Positions 39,793 through 51,842 of a DNA stretch of 64,000 nucleotides are shown one piece after another. The stretch is taken from assembly GCA_030267965.1 (NCBI GenBank), contig BRYA01000098.1, positions 47,106-111,105 on the forward strand, written 5' to 3'. Both the position numbers and the translations under genes were made by a program. The stretch's first letter is position 1. Every line of letters begins with the position of its first letter. Below the pieces are notes generated by a model. It saw only the letters and a list, made by a program, of their open reading frames with translations. It was not told the origin of the DNA and did no database searches. This DNA is from Triparma columacea. Taxonomy: Eukaryota; Sar; Bolidophyceae; Parmales; Triparmaceae.

Positions 39793-41259
39793 TTAGCGTT
39801 GTTCTCTCGCCCTTTTCATGGCCTTCTTTAGCTGTTCCCCTGCCTCTGTCCCCTCCAGGTGTGTGTTTGTGCTGATCCTGTTCTTTTTCTCCACGTAGCT
39901 CTTCCTCTTCTTACCCACCTCAGCCTTCGGCGCGTGCTTCACCCGCGCGAGGCGGGACTCGCTGGGGAGACCAATCTTGTACTTTACGAGCTGGGAGATC
40001 AGCTTGGGGTCCTCCTTGGGGACGAGGGAGGCAGTCTCAAGCCACAGGTTACGGACCTTCTTGGAGCAACCGTATCGGAAGACTTGGGGGGATAGAAGGG
40101 TGGGGGGCAGGAAGGGGGGGGGGGTTAGAAGGGGAGGATGATAATGAATACGTACTTGGTTTCCAGCCCAAACTTCACCGCAATTCCTCCCTCACCTTCT
40201 ACCTCAGCCTCCCCTACGAACCCTTCGGCTAGAGGCATGCAATCCCCCTTCAGTGGCCTAACATAGTTGGCCCTTGGCCTTAGATCGGTGTTGCTGCTCA
40301 AGCTCAGCGGCGCCACAGCCTTGGGCGGCTGCGATTGGGTGAGATGATGAACAACAGTAGTGTCAAATGGTGGCTCCTTCCCTCTGTTCCTCCCCCCCCC
40401 CCTCACACCGCTCGCGACGCCTTACCTGCTCGAACCTGCCAACACCCATCTTAACCTCACTGCTGACCCTCCCCTTCAGCGCATCCCCCTTATCATTTAT
40501 GACTCTCACCCCCTCCCCCCTCCTAATTTTTTCCTCAATAGCGTCCTCCTTGTTGAACTTAACGTTCAAGCCCTCTACGTTGTCCATCACAATCCGCCCC
40601 TTCCCCAGGCTCACCAGGTAGTTCCCGTTCCTCGGGAAAACCACTGCCTGGACCGCCGGGTAAATGGACTTCTTAGCAGCCCCGAACTCCCCCTTCCTCG
40701 ATATCCCCCCCATACTCCCCTCGTCCACCAGGTCCTGGAGGTGTTTGCCCGCCTGGGGGTAGCAGTCAGCGATCTCGCTCCCCAGGATGCCGCTGGCGCC
40801 TCGCTGCTGGACGAGGCGGAGGATACCCTGCTTGTCCTTGACGTTGAACTTCGGCTCGTAGGAGAGGCCGCCTGTGTCGGACGTACCCCCAATCTCTGCG
40901 AAACCTGTGGACTTGTCGAACTTTAGCTTGGGGCCAAAAGGGACTATTCGAGGGTTTGATGAAAGGCGAGAGAGGAGGGAGGGAGTAAAGGAGATACCTA
41001 ACTTGCTGGATAGGGACGAATAAGTGTGTTTCATCCCTCCGTTGTTGCCATCCTTTGATGATTTGGACGATGAAGATGAGGAAGCCCCCCTTACCCCTCT
41101 GAGAAAGTCAACGATCTTCGCCTGGTCCACTAATGTTGTTGGTTTGGAGGAGGAGACATCTCCGATATCAAATTCTGCTTCAGAATCTGAACCGTTCAGA
41201 TCAAGGATGTCATCTACAGCAGCGGTGTTTGAAGTCAGGTAGTGGTTTCGGAATTCCAT
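39793..41259 (-). CDS. GTF2E2: Transcription initiation factor TFIIE, beta subunit
   Basis: Exon 1 is 41259-40426. Exon 2 (40328-40152) and exon 3 (40059-39793) complete about 425 aa. The N-terminus is serine-rich and acidic. The TFIIE-beta core winged-helix region carries FGPKLKFDKSTG, then YEPKFNVKDKQGILRLVQQRG and SGILGSEIADCYPQAGKHLQDL, typical of the family. TFIIE-beta pairs with TFIIE-alpha and recruits TFIIH to the RNA polymerase II preinitiation complex in the nucleus. The C-terminus is lysine/arginine-rich, as in other family members. The second splice is uncertain: the most canonical donor (AA|GTACGT) and the upstream acceptor do not share a phase. I therefore chose TAC|GTATTC with the acceptor at 40060, which keeps the frame open. 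An upstream serine/glutamine-rich frame at 41235-41498 is probably 5' leader. Confidence 0.88.
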
Positions 41260-41642
41260 CTCCGTTCTCCTTCCCTCTGCTGCTGGGATGAGGAGGACGA
41301 GGACGAGGACGAGTCTGAAGAGGGAAGGACGAATAAGGAGGGTACGCAGGGATCAGACACAGGATCAGACACACGGCTGGAGAAGACACTGAGGGTTCCA
41401 AGCAGGGTGGAGTGCTGCTGCTTTCTTTCTCCCCCTGCTGCCATCAAAGTGGATTGATATTTCGTATATTTTGGTAATATAAAGTAAGATTTCGCCATTA
41501 AAAACCAATCCTAACATCATAATAATACATGATATGTCTAACGCACCAAACGAAATCTACATTCAATGCTTCTATCTTGAAAGCCATCCACTCTATCTCG
41601 AAAGCCATCCACCCGTCTCACCCCTCCCCATCCCCTACATAG
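41260..41642. promoter_or_regulatory. Divergent promoter region of TFIIE-beta and importin-4
   Basis: This 383-bp gap separates the two divergent start codons. It contains short direct repeats (two AAAGCCATCCAC copies near 41579-41608 and two GATCAGACAC copies near 41351-41372). No other gene is visible. Confidence 0.5.
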
Positions 41643-44600
41643 ATGTCAGCGGCTCAACGCGTACCGGAGTTGTTACAGCAGATTACTAGCCCCAACACTG
41701 AGGCAATTAGAAATGGAGAACTTGAGGTAAGCGAAAAAAAAATACCTGTAACTATCCATGGCTTCGATAGGATGGCTATCGAAAGGATGGCTATCAATAT
41801 ACCAATGAACCCCAACCATATGTTATTGCTGTACCACGCACTCATATCTACCCTCTTTCTACACTCAAACACACACCACACACCAACAGCTTAAATCCCT
41901 TAAGAAAGACCCCTCCATAATAAATGCCCTCATGTCCTCCCTTGTGAACGCCGCTGCCCCCCCGGCTGTCAGGAATGTCGCAGCCGTAATGCTTAGAAAG
42001 TACATCCATCTTCACTACACCTCCTACCCCCCTGCCGACCAGGCAGGTTTGAAGGCCGCCCTCCTTACTGCCCTCGGAAACGAGCCAGAGAGGGCTGTGA
42101 GGATTGCAGGTGAGGATGGACACAAGTGACTGGAGCTCACCACCTTTGGCACTGCAAGCGACGACTGCGGTGGTGCAAAGGTCCGCTCCTCAAGTTCTCT
42201 CTCCAAGGGTTAGGCAATCCAACCAAACAAACAATTCCAACTCACTCAACAAACAAAAAACAATACCACCCCCCGCTCTTCTCACAGTCGTCGGTTCCAT
42301 CACCCGGGTAGCCGACCAACACGCTGACGGCCTCAAAGGCTGGCCCGAGCTCCTCAACTACATCGTCTCGGCCGCTCAGCACGAGGCCGCTGACGCCAGG
42401 GACCTCAGCTTCCTTCTCCTGAAGGAGCTATCCTCAAACATTTGCGAGGTGAGAATGGGACGAAGGCAAAGCCAACTTTTATTTTTTAATCGACTAACAC
42501 AAATATTTATTTACGCTTCGCCGTGCTCTCTTTCCTTATCACAGTCCATGCCCGACCAGTTCCCTTCCCTCGCCACCCTCTTCAACAATGCCATGAACGA
42601 CTCCCAGCTCAAGGTGCGCTCCTCAGCCGTCAAGGCTCTCGGGGAGACCATGAGGTATGTCTGTGACGAGGAAGAACAGCTCTCCCACTTTCAGGGGCTC
42701 ATACCTCGCCTCCTAGAGGTCACGGTCACTGCCCAAAAGGAGGGCAACGAGGACCTGGTCCAGACCGTCTGTGAGGTACTCTACGAGCTCACCATGAACA
42801 ACTTCACCGCCTACTTCGCCGAGGTCGCGAGCTTCTCCATGTGTGTCCTCGGCGACCAGAACCTCGAGCTTGTGACTCGCGACGCCGGGGCCCTCGTCAT
42901 GAGCACCCTGATCGAGTGCAAGCCCAAGCTCTTCGGCCGCAAGTGCCCCGTCGATCAGATCGTCGAGGCCTTCATGATGATGATCGAGACCGCGACCGAG
43001 AGCGCGGCTGGAGCCTTCTTCGACAACAACCCCCAGTGGAGGGACGACGACGACTCTGACGATGACGACGAGAACTACGACGGCCCAACCCAGTGCGGCA
43101 TGGCGCAGGGGTGCCTGGACATCATGGCGTGCACCCTCTCCAGCAAGGTCTTCTTCAACCTAGTCATGACCAAATGCGTCCAGAGGATGCAGTCCCAGAA
43201 CCCGCCCTCCCGAAAGGCGGGCATCGCGTGCCTCGGAGTCGTCGCCGAGGGTGTCGCCGAGAAACTCTGCGACCACCTACCGGAGATCATGCCCCTGGTC
43301 CTTGGGTGCGCGGGGGACGCTGACGCCCAGGTCAGGGAGTGCAGCTGCTTCGCCCTCGGCCAGCTGTCCGAGCACTGCCAGCCCGAGATCCTAGACTACG
43401 CGAGCCAGGTACTCCCCTGCGTCTTCAACCTCCTAGACGACAACTCGGTGAGCGTGCAGACCACCAGCTGCTACGTGCTGGAGATGTTCTGCGAGCACCT
43501 AGAGCCAGAAAGCGTCATGCCCTTCCTCAATCCCCTTACCACCAAGCTAGTGTCCATGCTCGAGTCCACCAAGCACAAGGCGGTCCAGGAGATGTCGGTC
43601 GCCGCAATATCTGCCACCGCCGTGGCTGCCGAGAAGGAGTTCATACCGTACCTCCCGGGAGTTGCGGCAATCATGAGCAGGCTCATGAACCTCAATGACG
43701 AGAAGACCTTCCCCCTCAAGGGAAGGGCCATGGAGAGCATGGGCCACATGGCGGTCGCCGTGGAGAAGGACGCCTTCAGGCCCTACTTCGAGATGACCAT
43801 GCAGTGCTGCTGCCACGCCCTGACCCTCGACAGCACCGAGCTCCACGAATACGCCTTCGCGGTCTTTGCCAACCTAAGCAAGGTCATGGAGAGGGAGTTC
43901 AGCCCCGTCCTGCCAGAACTTGTGCCACACCTGCTGGCCGTCATCTCGGGGAGCGACGCAGCGGGGGAGAGCGAGCAGAGGAAGCTCCAGGAGGCTATCT
44001 ACAGCCAGGTGAGAATTGGTGAAAGAGCGAAAAAATTGGCGAACTGGCGAACGCACTAACTAACACGACCCTTCCCTCCCAATTTGCTCGTCTTTCTTTC
44101 TAAGAACCAGGGCGACGACTCCGATGAGGAGGGGGAAGGTGGAATAGACCCGACAATGATGGTCAGCACCGCAATGATGGAGGCGAAGAAGGCCGCAATC
44201 GTGGCCATCACCGAGATGGCCTCCCACTGCGGTCCCGACTTCACCCCCTTCATCCCTCAAACCTTCGTCTGCCTCGCCGGGGACCCAAGCAACGAGGCCA
44301 GCCAGGGATCCATCGACTACTGGCACCCCTCCATCAAGGACGAGAGCCTCAAGGCCCTCCCAGCCCTCGTCGTTTGCTGCGTGGCCAGCGAGTACCCCGA
44401 GGGGAAGATCGAGTGGGAGAAGGGCAACCTAACCCAGGCCCTCCTCCCCCAGACCGCCGGCTACAGCCAGGCGGTAATGGCGAAGATGGTGCCCCAGCTC
44501 CTCAACCCTGAGAAGGAGGTCGTGGGGACTTGCTGCAACAGCATCCAGGCCCTCATCGAGCTCTGCGGCCCCCAGGCCCTACTGGCGCAGGCGAACGATG

Positions 44601-45388
44601 TACTGAACGGTCTGCTGAAGCTGGTTTCTAAGAAGGCCGTTTGCCAGAGCGACATTTACGGGGAGGAGGAGGTGGACGAGGAGGACGAGGACGACCACGA
44701 GAGCTTCATGAACGGGGTCCTCGACCTTATTGGAGCGATAGGGAGGGTCATGGGACAGCACTTCGCGCAGTACCTGCCGGAGTTCATGCCACACATCCTT
44801 GCATTCGCTAAGACGTCATGCCCGACAAACGACAGGTCCATGGCCATTGGACTCCTAGGAGAGCTAGCCCAGGGACTAGGGCCGGCCATTGGGACTTACT
44901 TCGATTCCGTCTACCTCCCCCACATCCAGCAGGGTTGCGCCGACCCCGCCGACACCGTCCGACGCAACGCCTCCTTCACACTGGGAATGTGCTGCGAGTC
45001 CCTAGGTCCAGCAACCTCACAGTACTACCCCCAGCTCCTCCAGGCCCTCGCCCCCGTCTTCCAGGTCGACGCAAGCAAAGGGGACGGTGCCGCGGCGGCT
45101 GTGGATAACGCGGTGGCGGCGCTGGCGAGGATGATAATCGCGAACCCAGGGAACGTACCGTACGCGCAGGTGCTCCCGGTTTTCTTCAGATGCCTACCGC
45201 TTAAGAGCGATTTGAGCGAGACGGAGGTGGTGTTTGAGGCCATTGTTAAAATGAGGGACGCGGGACAACAAGAGGTGCTGGGGAACTTGAAGGGGGAGGT
45301 TGAGAGGGTGGTCAGAGCTAGCGTAGCAGAGGGGTATAAGGTGGAGGACGAAATGAAGGAGGAACTTAAGAAGGCTTTCGGACTTTAA
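41643..45388 (+). CDS. IPO4: Importin-beta family karyopherin, importin-4/Kap123-like
   Basis: Five exons (41643-41726, 41890-42109, 42288-42448, 42545-44008, 44105-45388) join in phase into about 1070 aa, close to the usual importin-4 length. The whole protein is a HEAT-repeat solenoid. The N-terminal part (AVRNVAAVMLRKYI) is typical of importin-beta cargo receptors. The mid-region has an acidic loop (DDDDSDDDDENYDG) that in this family occupies the concave face. The C-terminal half carries a stretch like importin-4 (NDRSMAIGLLGELAQGLGP). Such proteins carry histones and ribosomal proteins through nuclear pores and release them on RanGTP. Importin-5 is the nearest alternative; the C-terminal motif favours importin-4. 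The gene is convergent with the aminotransferase, 73 bp away. Confidence 0.9.
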
Positions 45389-45461
45389 GGTTTGAGGGGG
45401 CTAATTTCCGGGAATGGGGATGGGGGGGGGGGGAGGTAACATAGCGCGAAAGTCTTTTTGA

Positions 45462-46668
45462 TTACAAAGGTGGCTTTGACAAGTACGCTTCTACATCCAC
45501 CGGCGTTGAGTGTGACTGCACCTCCTCGAGTACCATCCTCGCGAGTTTAACCGCCAAAGCGTTGTCGTCGTTTTTGAAGGACCTAACCTTATGTTCCGCA
45601 GTGCTCACCTCACCCTCCTTTGGAGAGTAGAGGTTGTCAACAGGCAGCAGCAGCCTCGAGGTGCTCGATATCATGCACCCCTCCCACTCCTCCACCTCGC
45701 TAACATCCGGAGGTCTAAGCTCAACCTCCACCCCCTCCCGCTCGCAAACCTCAAGCAGGAGCCTCCTAACCGTGCCTTCTAGTACCCCCTCCCCGGCAGT
45801 TTGAACTACCCCTCCTTTAACGGCGTAGAAGTTTGTCTGTGAACCCTCGAGGATCTCTCCTTTACCTCCGACCATTAGGAACTCGTTGACGTTTGGCCCG
45901 GCCTTCATTAGAGCCTCGAGGGGGGCACGGGAGGATACCCAGGAGGAAGACTTGGCGAGAGCGTTGGTACGGGGACAACCGCGGAACTCGCAGTTTATGG
46001 GAGGGGAGGGTAAAGAGGGGAGGAGGGACACGTGGGCGGATACCTTGGGCTGGGGTGGGGTGGGGGGGGAGGGGAGGGGATGGATGAGTGTGAGGAAATG
46101 GTGACTCCATTGTTTGTTTCCATTGTTCGTTTCCCTTGTTTTGTGTTAATTCTCTCACCTGCGTTGAAGCGTCTGGCCACATCGCCAGTAGTGTAAGTCT
46201 AAGTTCTTTTTCATCCTCCCCCCTTCCCTCTTCCTTATGCCATGCCTTGAAGCTTGCAATTGCCCTCGTGACAACCCTGGTCATGTCGGCCTCGAGAACG
46301 ACGGGGTCGCAAAGAGCACCCATCGCAACGGCGGAACTGGACGTCCTGGAGGTGTGGGTAGACCACTCAAATATCCTTGTACCACCAAGGCAGGTTCGAG
46401 CTGTTGTGTAGGCTCCGTCTGGTTGTGACTTTAACCATTCTGATCCTGTTAGGGTTGTTGTTGATGTGGATGGTGATTGTATCGTTGAGATTGAGGATGA
46501 TATTGGAGGTGTTGATGAGTGAATTGGGGATGAGTCATCATTCGAGTCAAAGAATACAATATTTGTTGGCATTATATTTGGTTTGGCTATTCCTCTATTG
46601 AATGATGTTAATGATTGTATTGTTGGCGTTGAAAGTAGTAATAAAGCAGCGAGATTTGCAAATAACAT
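45462..46668 (-). CDS. PLP-dependent class IV aminotransferase (D-amino acid aminotransferase / aminodeoxychorismate lyase-like)
   Basis: Two exons (46668-46159 and 46043-45462) join in phase 0 into 363 aa. The class IV fold is shown by GAYTTARTCLGG near the N-terminus, the candidate Schiff-base lysine in TNALAKSSSW, and the cofactor-binding stretch NEFLMVGGKGEILEGSQTNF with LEGTVRRLLLEVC. The family includes D-amino acid and branched-chain aminotransferases and aminodeoxychorismate lyase; the plant aminotransferase-like proteins appear closest. Substrate cannot be told from sequence alone. The chosen start gives a hydrophobic leader (MLFANLAALLLLSTPTIQSL) followed by a Ser/Thr-rich stretch. 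This could be a heterokont bipartite plastid signal, with L or F after the cleavage site; that is inference. A longer frame reaches back to 46743 but would overlap the divergent MIT gene. Confidence 0.8.
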
Positions 46669-46720
46669 CAAGAATAAATAGCCCTGAATTAATCCACTTT
46701 TCTGCTTCCCCTTACAAAAA
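46669..46720. promoter_or_regulatory. 52-bp divergent promoter (aminotransferase and MIT-like gene)
   Basis: Only 52 bp lie between the two start codons. Leaders must be extremely short, overlap the neighbouring coding sequence, or one start must lie further downstream. Confidence 0.4.
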
Positions 46721-47866
46721 ATGGAGGAAGCGTTTAATAGCATTGAAGAAGGCCATCAATTGATGGACGAGGTAAATAACACCCCATTAATCCATCATTT
46801 ATTATCATAATCATTACTCTTGGGTTAAACACAAAACCCTCGAGGAGACCCAACTCTACACACTTAACTTACACCACACCACAACACAACACAGGGTAAC
46901 GAAATGGGCGCAGCCCTCCGTTACTACCAAGCCTCCCTAACCTGCGCCTCTCTAGTCCCCACCCTCTCCTCTGACCCCAAGGTAAAAACCCTCCTCCTCG
47001 AGCAGGGTGGTACATACACTCTCAAGGCCTCCAAGATAATAACCGAAACGCCTTGGCCAATCGGAAGCATAGAGGCGGACGTCCACGCCGTGTTGGACGG
47101 GGCTCTGTTTCTTGTCGACTGCGGGATCAGAGGTGACTTCCCGGAGGATGAGGAGGAGGCTAAGAATATTGTAGGGAGGGCTAGGGAGGCTGCTCTCAGG
47201 TTGTTCGACGAGGAGACTGTAGTCGAGGCTGGAGACGAGGAAGAGGGAATGGGGGAAGAGGAAGAAGAGGATCTTACAACTGAGAGCTTGGAGGATAGGT
47301 TAAGGAGGTTGAAACAGGGGAAAGAAGAGGACCTTAGGGACAAACTCAAAGAGATGAAGGGCGACACCAAGCCCGCACCTACCCAGGAGGATATAAGCAA
47401 GAAGCTAGCGACCCTTGGAGTAGCCGTAGGCGTTGAGGTTAACGGATTAGACTCTGTTATAAAAACGGCAGGTGGGATAGACGATGTGGACGATCTAATT
47501 AATCAGGTTACCGACGCTGTCAAGCTCGAGGGCGGGATCACGGGTTGCGGCGACGGGGAGGGGGGGGGGGAGCATGATAAACCCATTGTAGGGGAGACAC
47601 TTGAGGAGGTCATGACATCCCTAAACGTCAACATTCAGTCAGAAGCATCGGAAATTATAGCGGAGGCATCACTACGACCACCAGCACCTCCATCGGGGGA
47701 AGACGACCTGGGGTCGTTTGTGTTGATATCTACGCTAATGAACTGCGTATCAAACATGACGTCCACTGGTGAAGATGGTGAGCAAAAAGTCGTTGATGAG
47801 GAGCTCCTTAATACCAAACTTAAGGAGGCAACGGACCTTATCGCAAAGCTCACCCGTAAGGGTTAA
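46721..47866 (+). CDS. MIT-domain-like acidic protein
   Basis: Exon 1 (46721-46771, 17 codons) joins exon 2 (46895-47866) in phase 0, giving 340 aa. The short first exon completes an N-terminal helical hairpin of about 75 residues (AFNSIEEGHQLMDEGNEMGA, then ALRYYQASLTCASL and LKASKI). Its pattern resembles a MIT (microtubule interacting and trafficking) three-helix domain. The rest is acidic and low complexity, with a predicted helix rich in R, K, E and L near genomic 47285-47360 and Gly/Asp-rich stretches. MIT domains bind ESCRT-III tails in endosomal sorting and cytokinesis. A TPR-like fold is the alternative. No catalytic domain follows, so the role is unknown. The gene is convergent with OFD1. 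Confidence 0.6.
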
Positions 47867-47980
47867 CAAGGGCAGATAATCGAGGCTTAAAGAGGTCTGT
47901 TTTATGTATTTAGAAAATGTGAATTCCTCATTTTAAAAACCTCCCCCTCCCCTCCCCCCCCCGCCCCTCACCGATGTATT

Positions 47981-50900
47981 TTACCAGTCGTCGTAGCTCG
48001 GGTTGCTTCCATCGCTGAAGCTTTCCACAGTCCCGTCGCTGACTTCAAGTTGGTCGCTATCCGTCCCTCCCCCTCCCTCGCTCATTCTCCTCTCCCTCCT
48101 CTCCCTTTCCTCTTCTTCCCTCCTCTCCCTCTCCCTCTCTTCCTCCCTAGCTCTTTCCCTCATCCTTTCCGCTGCTCTAGCCCTTGCGTCCTCGTGTTCC
48201 CTCTCGAGCTGTGCTCTCCTCTCGTCGTCCTCCTTCTTCTTCTTCATGGCCGAGACGGCGTCCTTTTTATCCCTCTCCATCTTCGCCTTTTCCTCCGCGT
48301 TCATGTTCTCCCTCTTGACCTTTAGCATGTCTCTATATATCGACCCCGCGCTGTTCCTCCTCTGGTGGCTCTGTATAACCATGGCCGCCCTCCCCTCCTT
48401 CTCCTTCGCTTTTCTCCTCTCCTCTTCCTCCTTGGCTGCTTTCTCCTTGGCCGCCTTCTCCCTCTCTACCGACTGCCGCTTCTGCTCCCTCCTCTCCTCC
48501 TCCTTTTTCTCCCACTTCAATCTCTCCTCCTTCTCCTTCCTCTCCTTCTCCTCCTTCTTCACTCTCGCTTGCCTCTCCTCCTCCTCCCTTTCGTTCCTCA
48601 CCTCGTCTTCCTCCCTAGCCTTCCTGTCCTCCTCCTCCCTAGCCTCCCTAGACTTCCTCTCCTCCTCCTCCTCAATTTCCCTAGCTTTGAGTGCCTTCAC
48701 AGCCTTCTCCTCCTCCCTCTGTATCATGTCCCTTTCCTCCTCCTCCCTCTTCCTCGCCTTTGCGGCCTCCTCGGCCTCCCTCTCCCTGGCGGCGAGCGTG
48801 GCCCTAGCCAAGGATATCGATTCTTGCTTCCGCCCGATCGCAACCTTCTGCTGAGCCTCCATGGCCTCCTGTGAGACCAGGTAATCCTGGTACTCCCTCT
48901 CCCACCCCGCGGGCTTCGCAGTGTTTGCGGCTGCGGCGGCGGGGGGCGCGGCGGTGCTAGATGTGGCGGCGGCGGAGGGGGCCTGCCGGGATGCTGACGA
49001 GGCGGTCGCGTGAATCTTGGCAACCGGGGATATTGCCACCTCTGGTGATTTTGTGACGGGGGGGGGCGGCGGGAGGTCGAACCTCGATGCCCCTCTAGCC
49101 GCGGCTGACGGCTGCTGTGCTGCAGCATAGGGGACCTCAAACTGTTGTTGCTGCTGCTGCTGCTGGGGATGCTGCTGCCCCATCATTGACGTCATCATGG
49201 AGAAGGTTTCCATTTGCACCCTGCTCTTCTCCCTCTCCGCCTGCAGGAGAACCTGAAACTTCTCAGATGCGATCTCGGTCTGGGCAAGCCTCGCTTCGAG
49301 CTTGGTGATGGCCTCGGGGTTCGCGGGGACAGGCGCCGTCGCAATCGCCGGCGAAGCTCTTCCTGCGGGCTCTTGAAGGACCAACCCGCCAACCTTGCTG
49401 TCCCATACAACCGCAATTGGCCTCCCATTGTCCCAAACTATCTTCGTCGAGGCGGCCTCATCGGCAGGCTTAGTTTCAGCCCTCTCCTCCCCTCCGGTGA
49501 GAATGCCGGTGTCATTTTTCATCTGTTCCCTGGCCCTCTGCCTCACCCTCTCCAGCCTTGCCTCCCTGGTGGCGTCTTTGCTCTCAGCAGTCCTCTTCCT
49601 TTTCGACGAGAGGTCCACAATGCTCTGCTGCTTCGCCATAAGGTGCCTCATCTCCGAGATCTCAGACTTCATGGCGTCGTTGTCGCATATCGCGGCCTCC
49701 TTCTCCACCACGGCCTCCTCAAGCTTCTTCTCGGACTCAGAGAGCCGGTCCTTTAGCGAGTTCGCGACGGCCTCCAGAGTGGCCGCCTTCTCGAACGTGC
49801 TTCGCTCCTTCTCTCGGAGTTTCTCTACCGAAGATCTTTCAGACTCAAGCAAGTGCTGCGGAGACGAGTTCAAAATCATAAAATGGGTCAGCCTTGCCTT
49901 GCTTTATATTTCGCGGTGCTGCCATGCCGTTTGCCATCTGCCCGAATCCTCACCTTTGTCTCCTCGAGTTCGCGCTCGCAACGCTCTAGCTCGCTCTCAA
50001 GGGCGTTCCTGTGGTCCCTCCAGCTCCTACTCATGGGGTTCGAAGAAGTAGAAAGATTCCGCGATCGCCCAAATATGGTGGCGTCTTTGGCATTTGGCGA
50101 GGCTGAGGAGTGCTCTTGGTCGTCCTTGTGCTGCGACAAGCAAAGCGAGTCACAGATAGTGCAGGTAGCGTTGTGTAGGGGTGACGGCGTAAAGAAGGAG
50201 GTGGGGTTAGCCAAGTTTAGGAAAGTCTATCCCATTCTCTTGCTGTTCTGGCAATCTCACCTCCTCCTCATACTGGACGTGGAAAGCCTGCAGCTGAGAC
50301 TCGCACTCGGCAAGCTTGACCTTCAAGGAGTCGCGCTCCATCATAATGTCCCCAACACCCTCGCCGTTGTTCAGTACATCAGAGTGCTGCAAGGAGCAAA
50401 GTGAATTGCGAGAATTTGAGTGAGGACGATATATAAGAGGTCCCGTCTTGTAACAAAAGGCTTTAGCGTTCTCGCTTTCAGTTTCGCCATACCCTTCGCC
50501 GCTTCTCACCTTCTCTGTGAGGTCTTGCTTGAACTTCTTCAAGGCCTCCCTCTCCCTCCTTACGTTGGCAAGCTCATGCTCCAAGGTCTTTTGCTGGGAG
50601 GCGATCGCGTCGTTGGCGGCTGTGTACGTATTCTTGGCCTCCTCTTTCGCGTGCTCGAACTCCTTCTGGTACTTGTGCTTCATGGAGGTCTCCATGCGCT
50701 CGAGCTCTGCCTGCTTCCCCTCAATCGACTGCCTGATATTGTTCAGCCGCTGCTCGTCGAGCTCGAGGGCGTTCTTTCTAATATCGAGCTCCCTCCTGTT
50801 GTTCAGTTCCCTTCTTCGCACCGCCTCGAGCTCTCTAACGACCTCTTGCCGAGCCTGGTACTGCGCAGCCTCAAGCTGTTGAGACTTGAGCTTCGCATTC

Positions 50901-51842
50901 TGGAACTTCCTCTCACTAACTTCTGAAGCCTTCTGCGATCGCAGATCATACTCGGCCTTCATCTCCATCCGGAGCGCTTGGAGCTCACCCCTGTACCTAG
51001 CCTGCTCTTCAAGGCGCATCATTTCAATGTCATGTTTCCGAACTCGATCAAGGTCACGCTGCATTTGTTTCGTCAACCTCTCCTCGCACTCCTTCTGGAA
51101 CGCAAGCATTTTCTCCTCGAAATTCTTGTCGGGCTGCATCCTCGTCTGGTTGATTGCCTCCTCGTGCTGCTTCTGGAGGGCATTCAGCTTCTCCACGAGG
51201 GACTCCGCAGCTGTGTAGTGGGTTGAGGTGGTAGGCACGGAGGAGGGAGGGTGCGCAGCGGTGGAGTGATTGGCCTGGGATATGAAAGAGGTCGACGCGA
51301 GGTGGCCTAGGACCCTCTTGAGGGTGGGATGCTCAGAGGAGGAGATAACATCCTTGTAGGTTGGCGAGAGTTCCGAGAATCCCAAGCTAAGTTGGGTCAG
51401 GGCGGTGAAGGGAGTGGGAAGGAGGGGGGAGAGGGGATGAGGAGGAGGTTAGTGAGGCCGACTGCGCGGCGGCGGCGGCGACAAAAGAAGCCTTCTCTCA
51501 CCTCTTCAAACTCTCCTCCGAGGTCAGAGCAGACTCAGAAACACCCGACTCAGGGGCGAAGACCGACAAAGAATGGTGGAGAGAAGAATCCTTGAGGTAA
51601 TCGAGGATCAGTGACCTTACGGCTCTGTCTTCAAGCGTAAGGGGCTTGGGCTTGTTCTCCTTGTTGCTATCGAGGGAAGTTAGGGGCATGGATGAAGATG
51701 AGGACAGCGCTGCACCAAGAGAACCACGTTTCATCTTCTTGACAAAGTCAGCACGTAGCTGAGCTGTCAAGCGATTCACCACTCCGGACTTCTTCAGCTC
51801 ATTTCGTAGGCTGGAAGCCAGGTGCTTCTCCGAGATGGTCAT
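47981..51842 (-). CDS. OFD1: OFD1-like centriolar/ciliary protein (LisH + long coiled coil)
   Basis: Five exons (51842-51502, 51386-50510, 50386-50261, 50130-49954, 49855-47981) join in phase into about 1131 aa. The N-terminus (LRNELKKSGVVNRLTAQLRADF) and the LisH motif (LILDYLKDSSLHHSLSVFAPESG) closely resemble human OFD1. About 600 residues of coiled coil follow. The C-terminal half has a poly-Q run near 49145-49170, a proline/alanine-rich linker, then a very long E/K/R-rich stretch (genomic about 48090-48800) of the single-alpha-helix type. The far end is acidic and serine-rich. OFD1 caps centriole distal ends and is needed for distal appendages and cilium formation. The charged C-terminal helix is longer than I would expect for the animal protein and may be lineage-specific. 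The LisH homology is strong; orthology is likely. Confidence 0.82.

Noticed and set aside
48003..48874. Ser/Leu/Phe-rich plus-strand frames opposite OFD1
   Set aside because: They are the antisense of the E/K/R-rich helix repeat; hydrophobic runs come from GAG/AAG complements.
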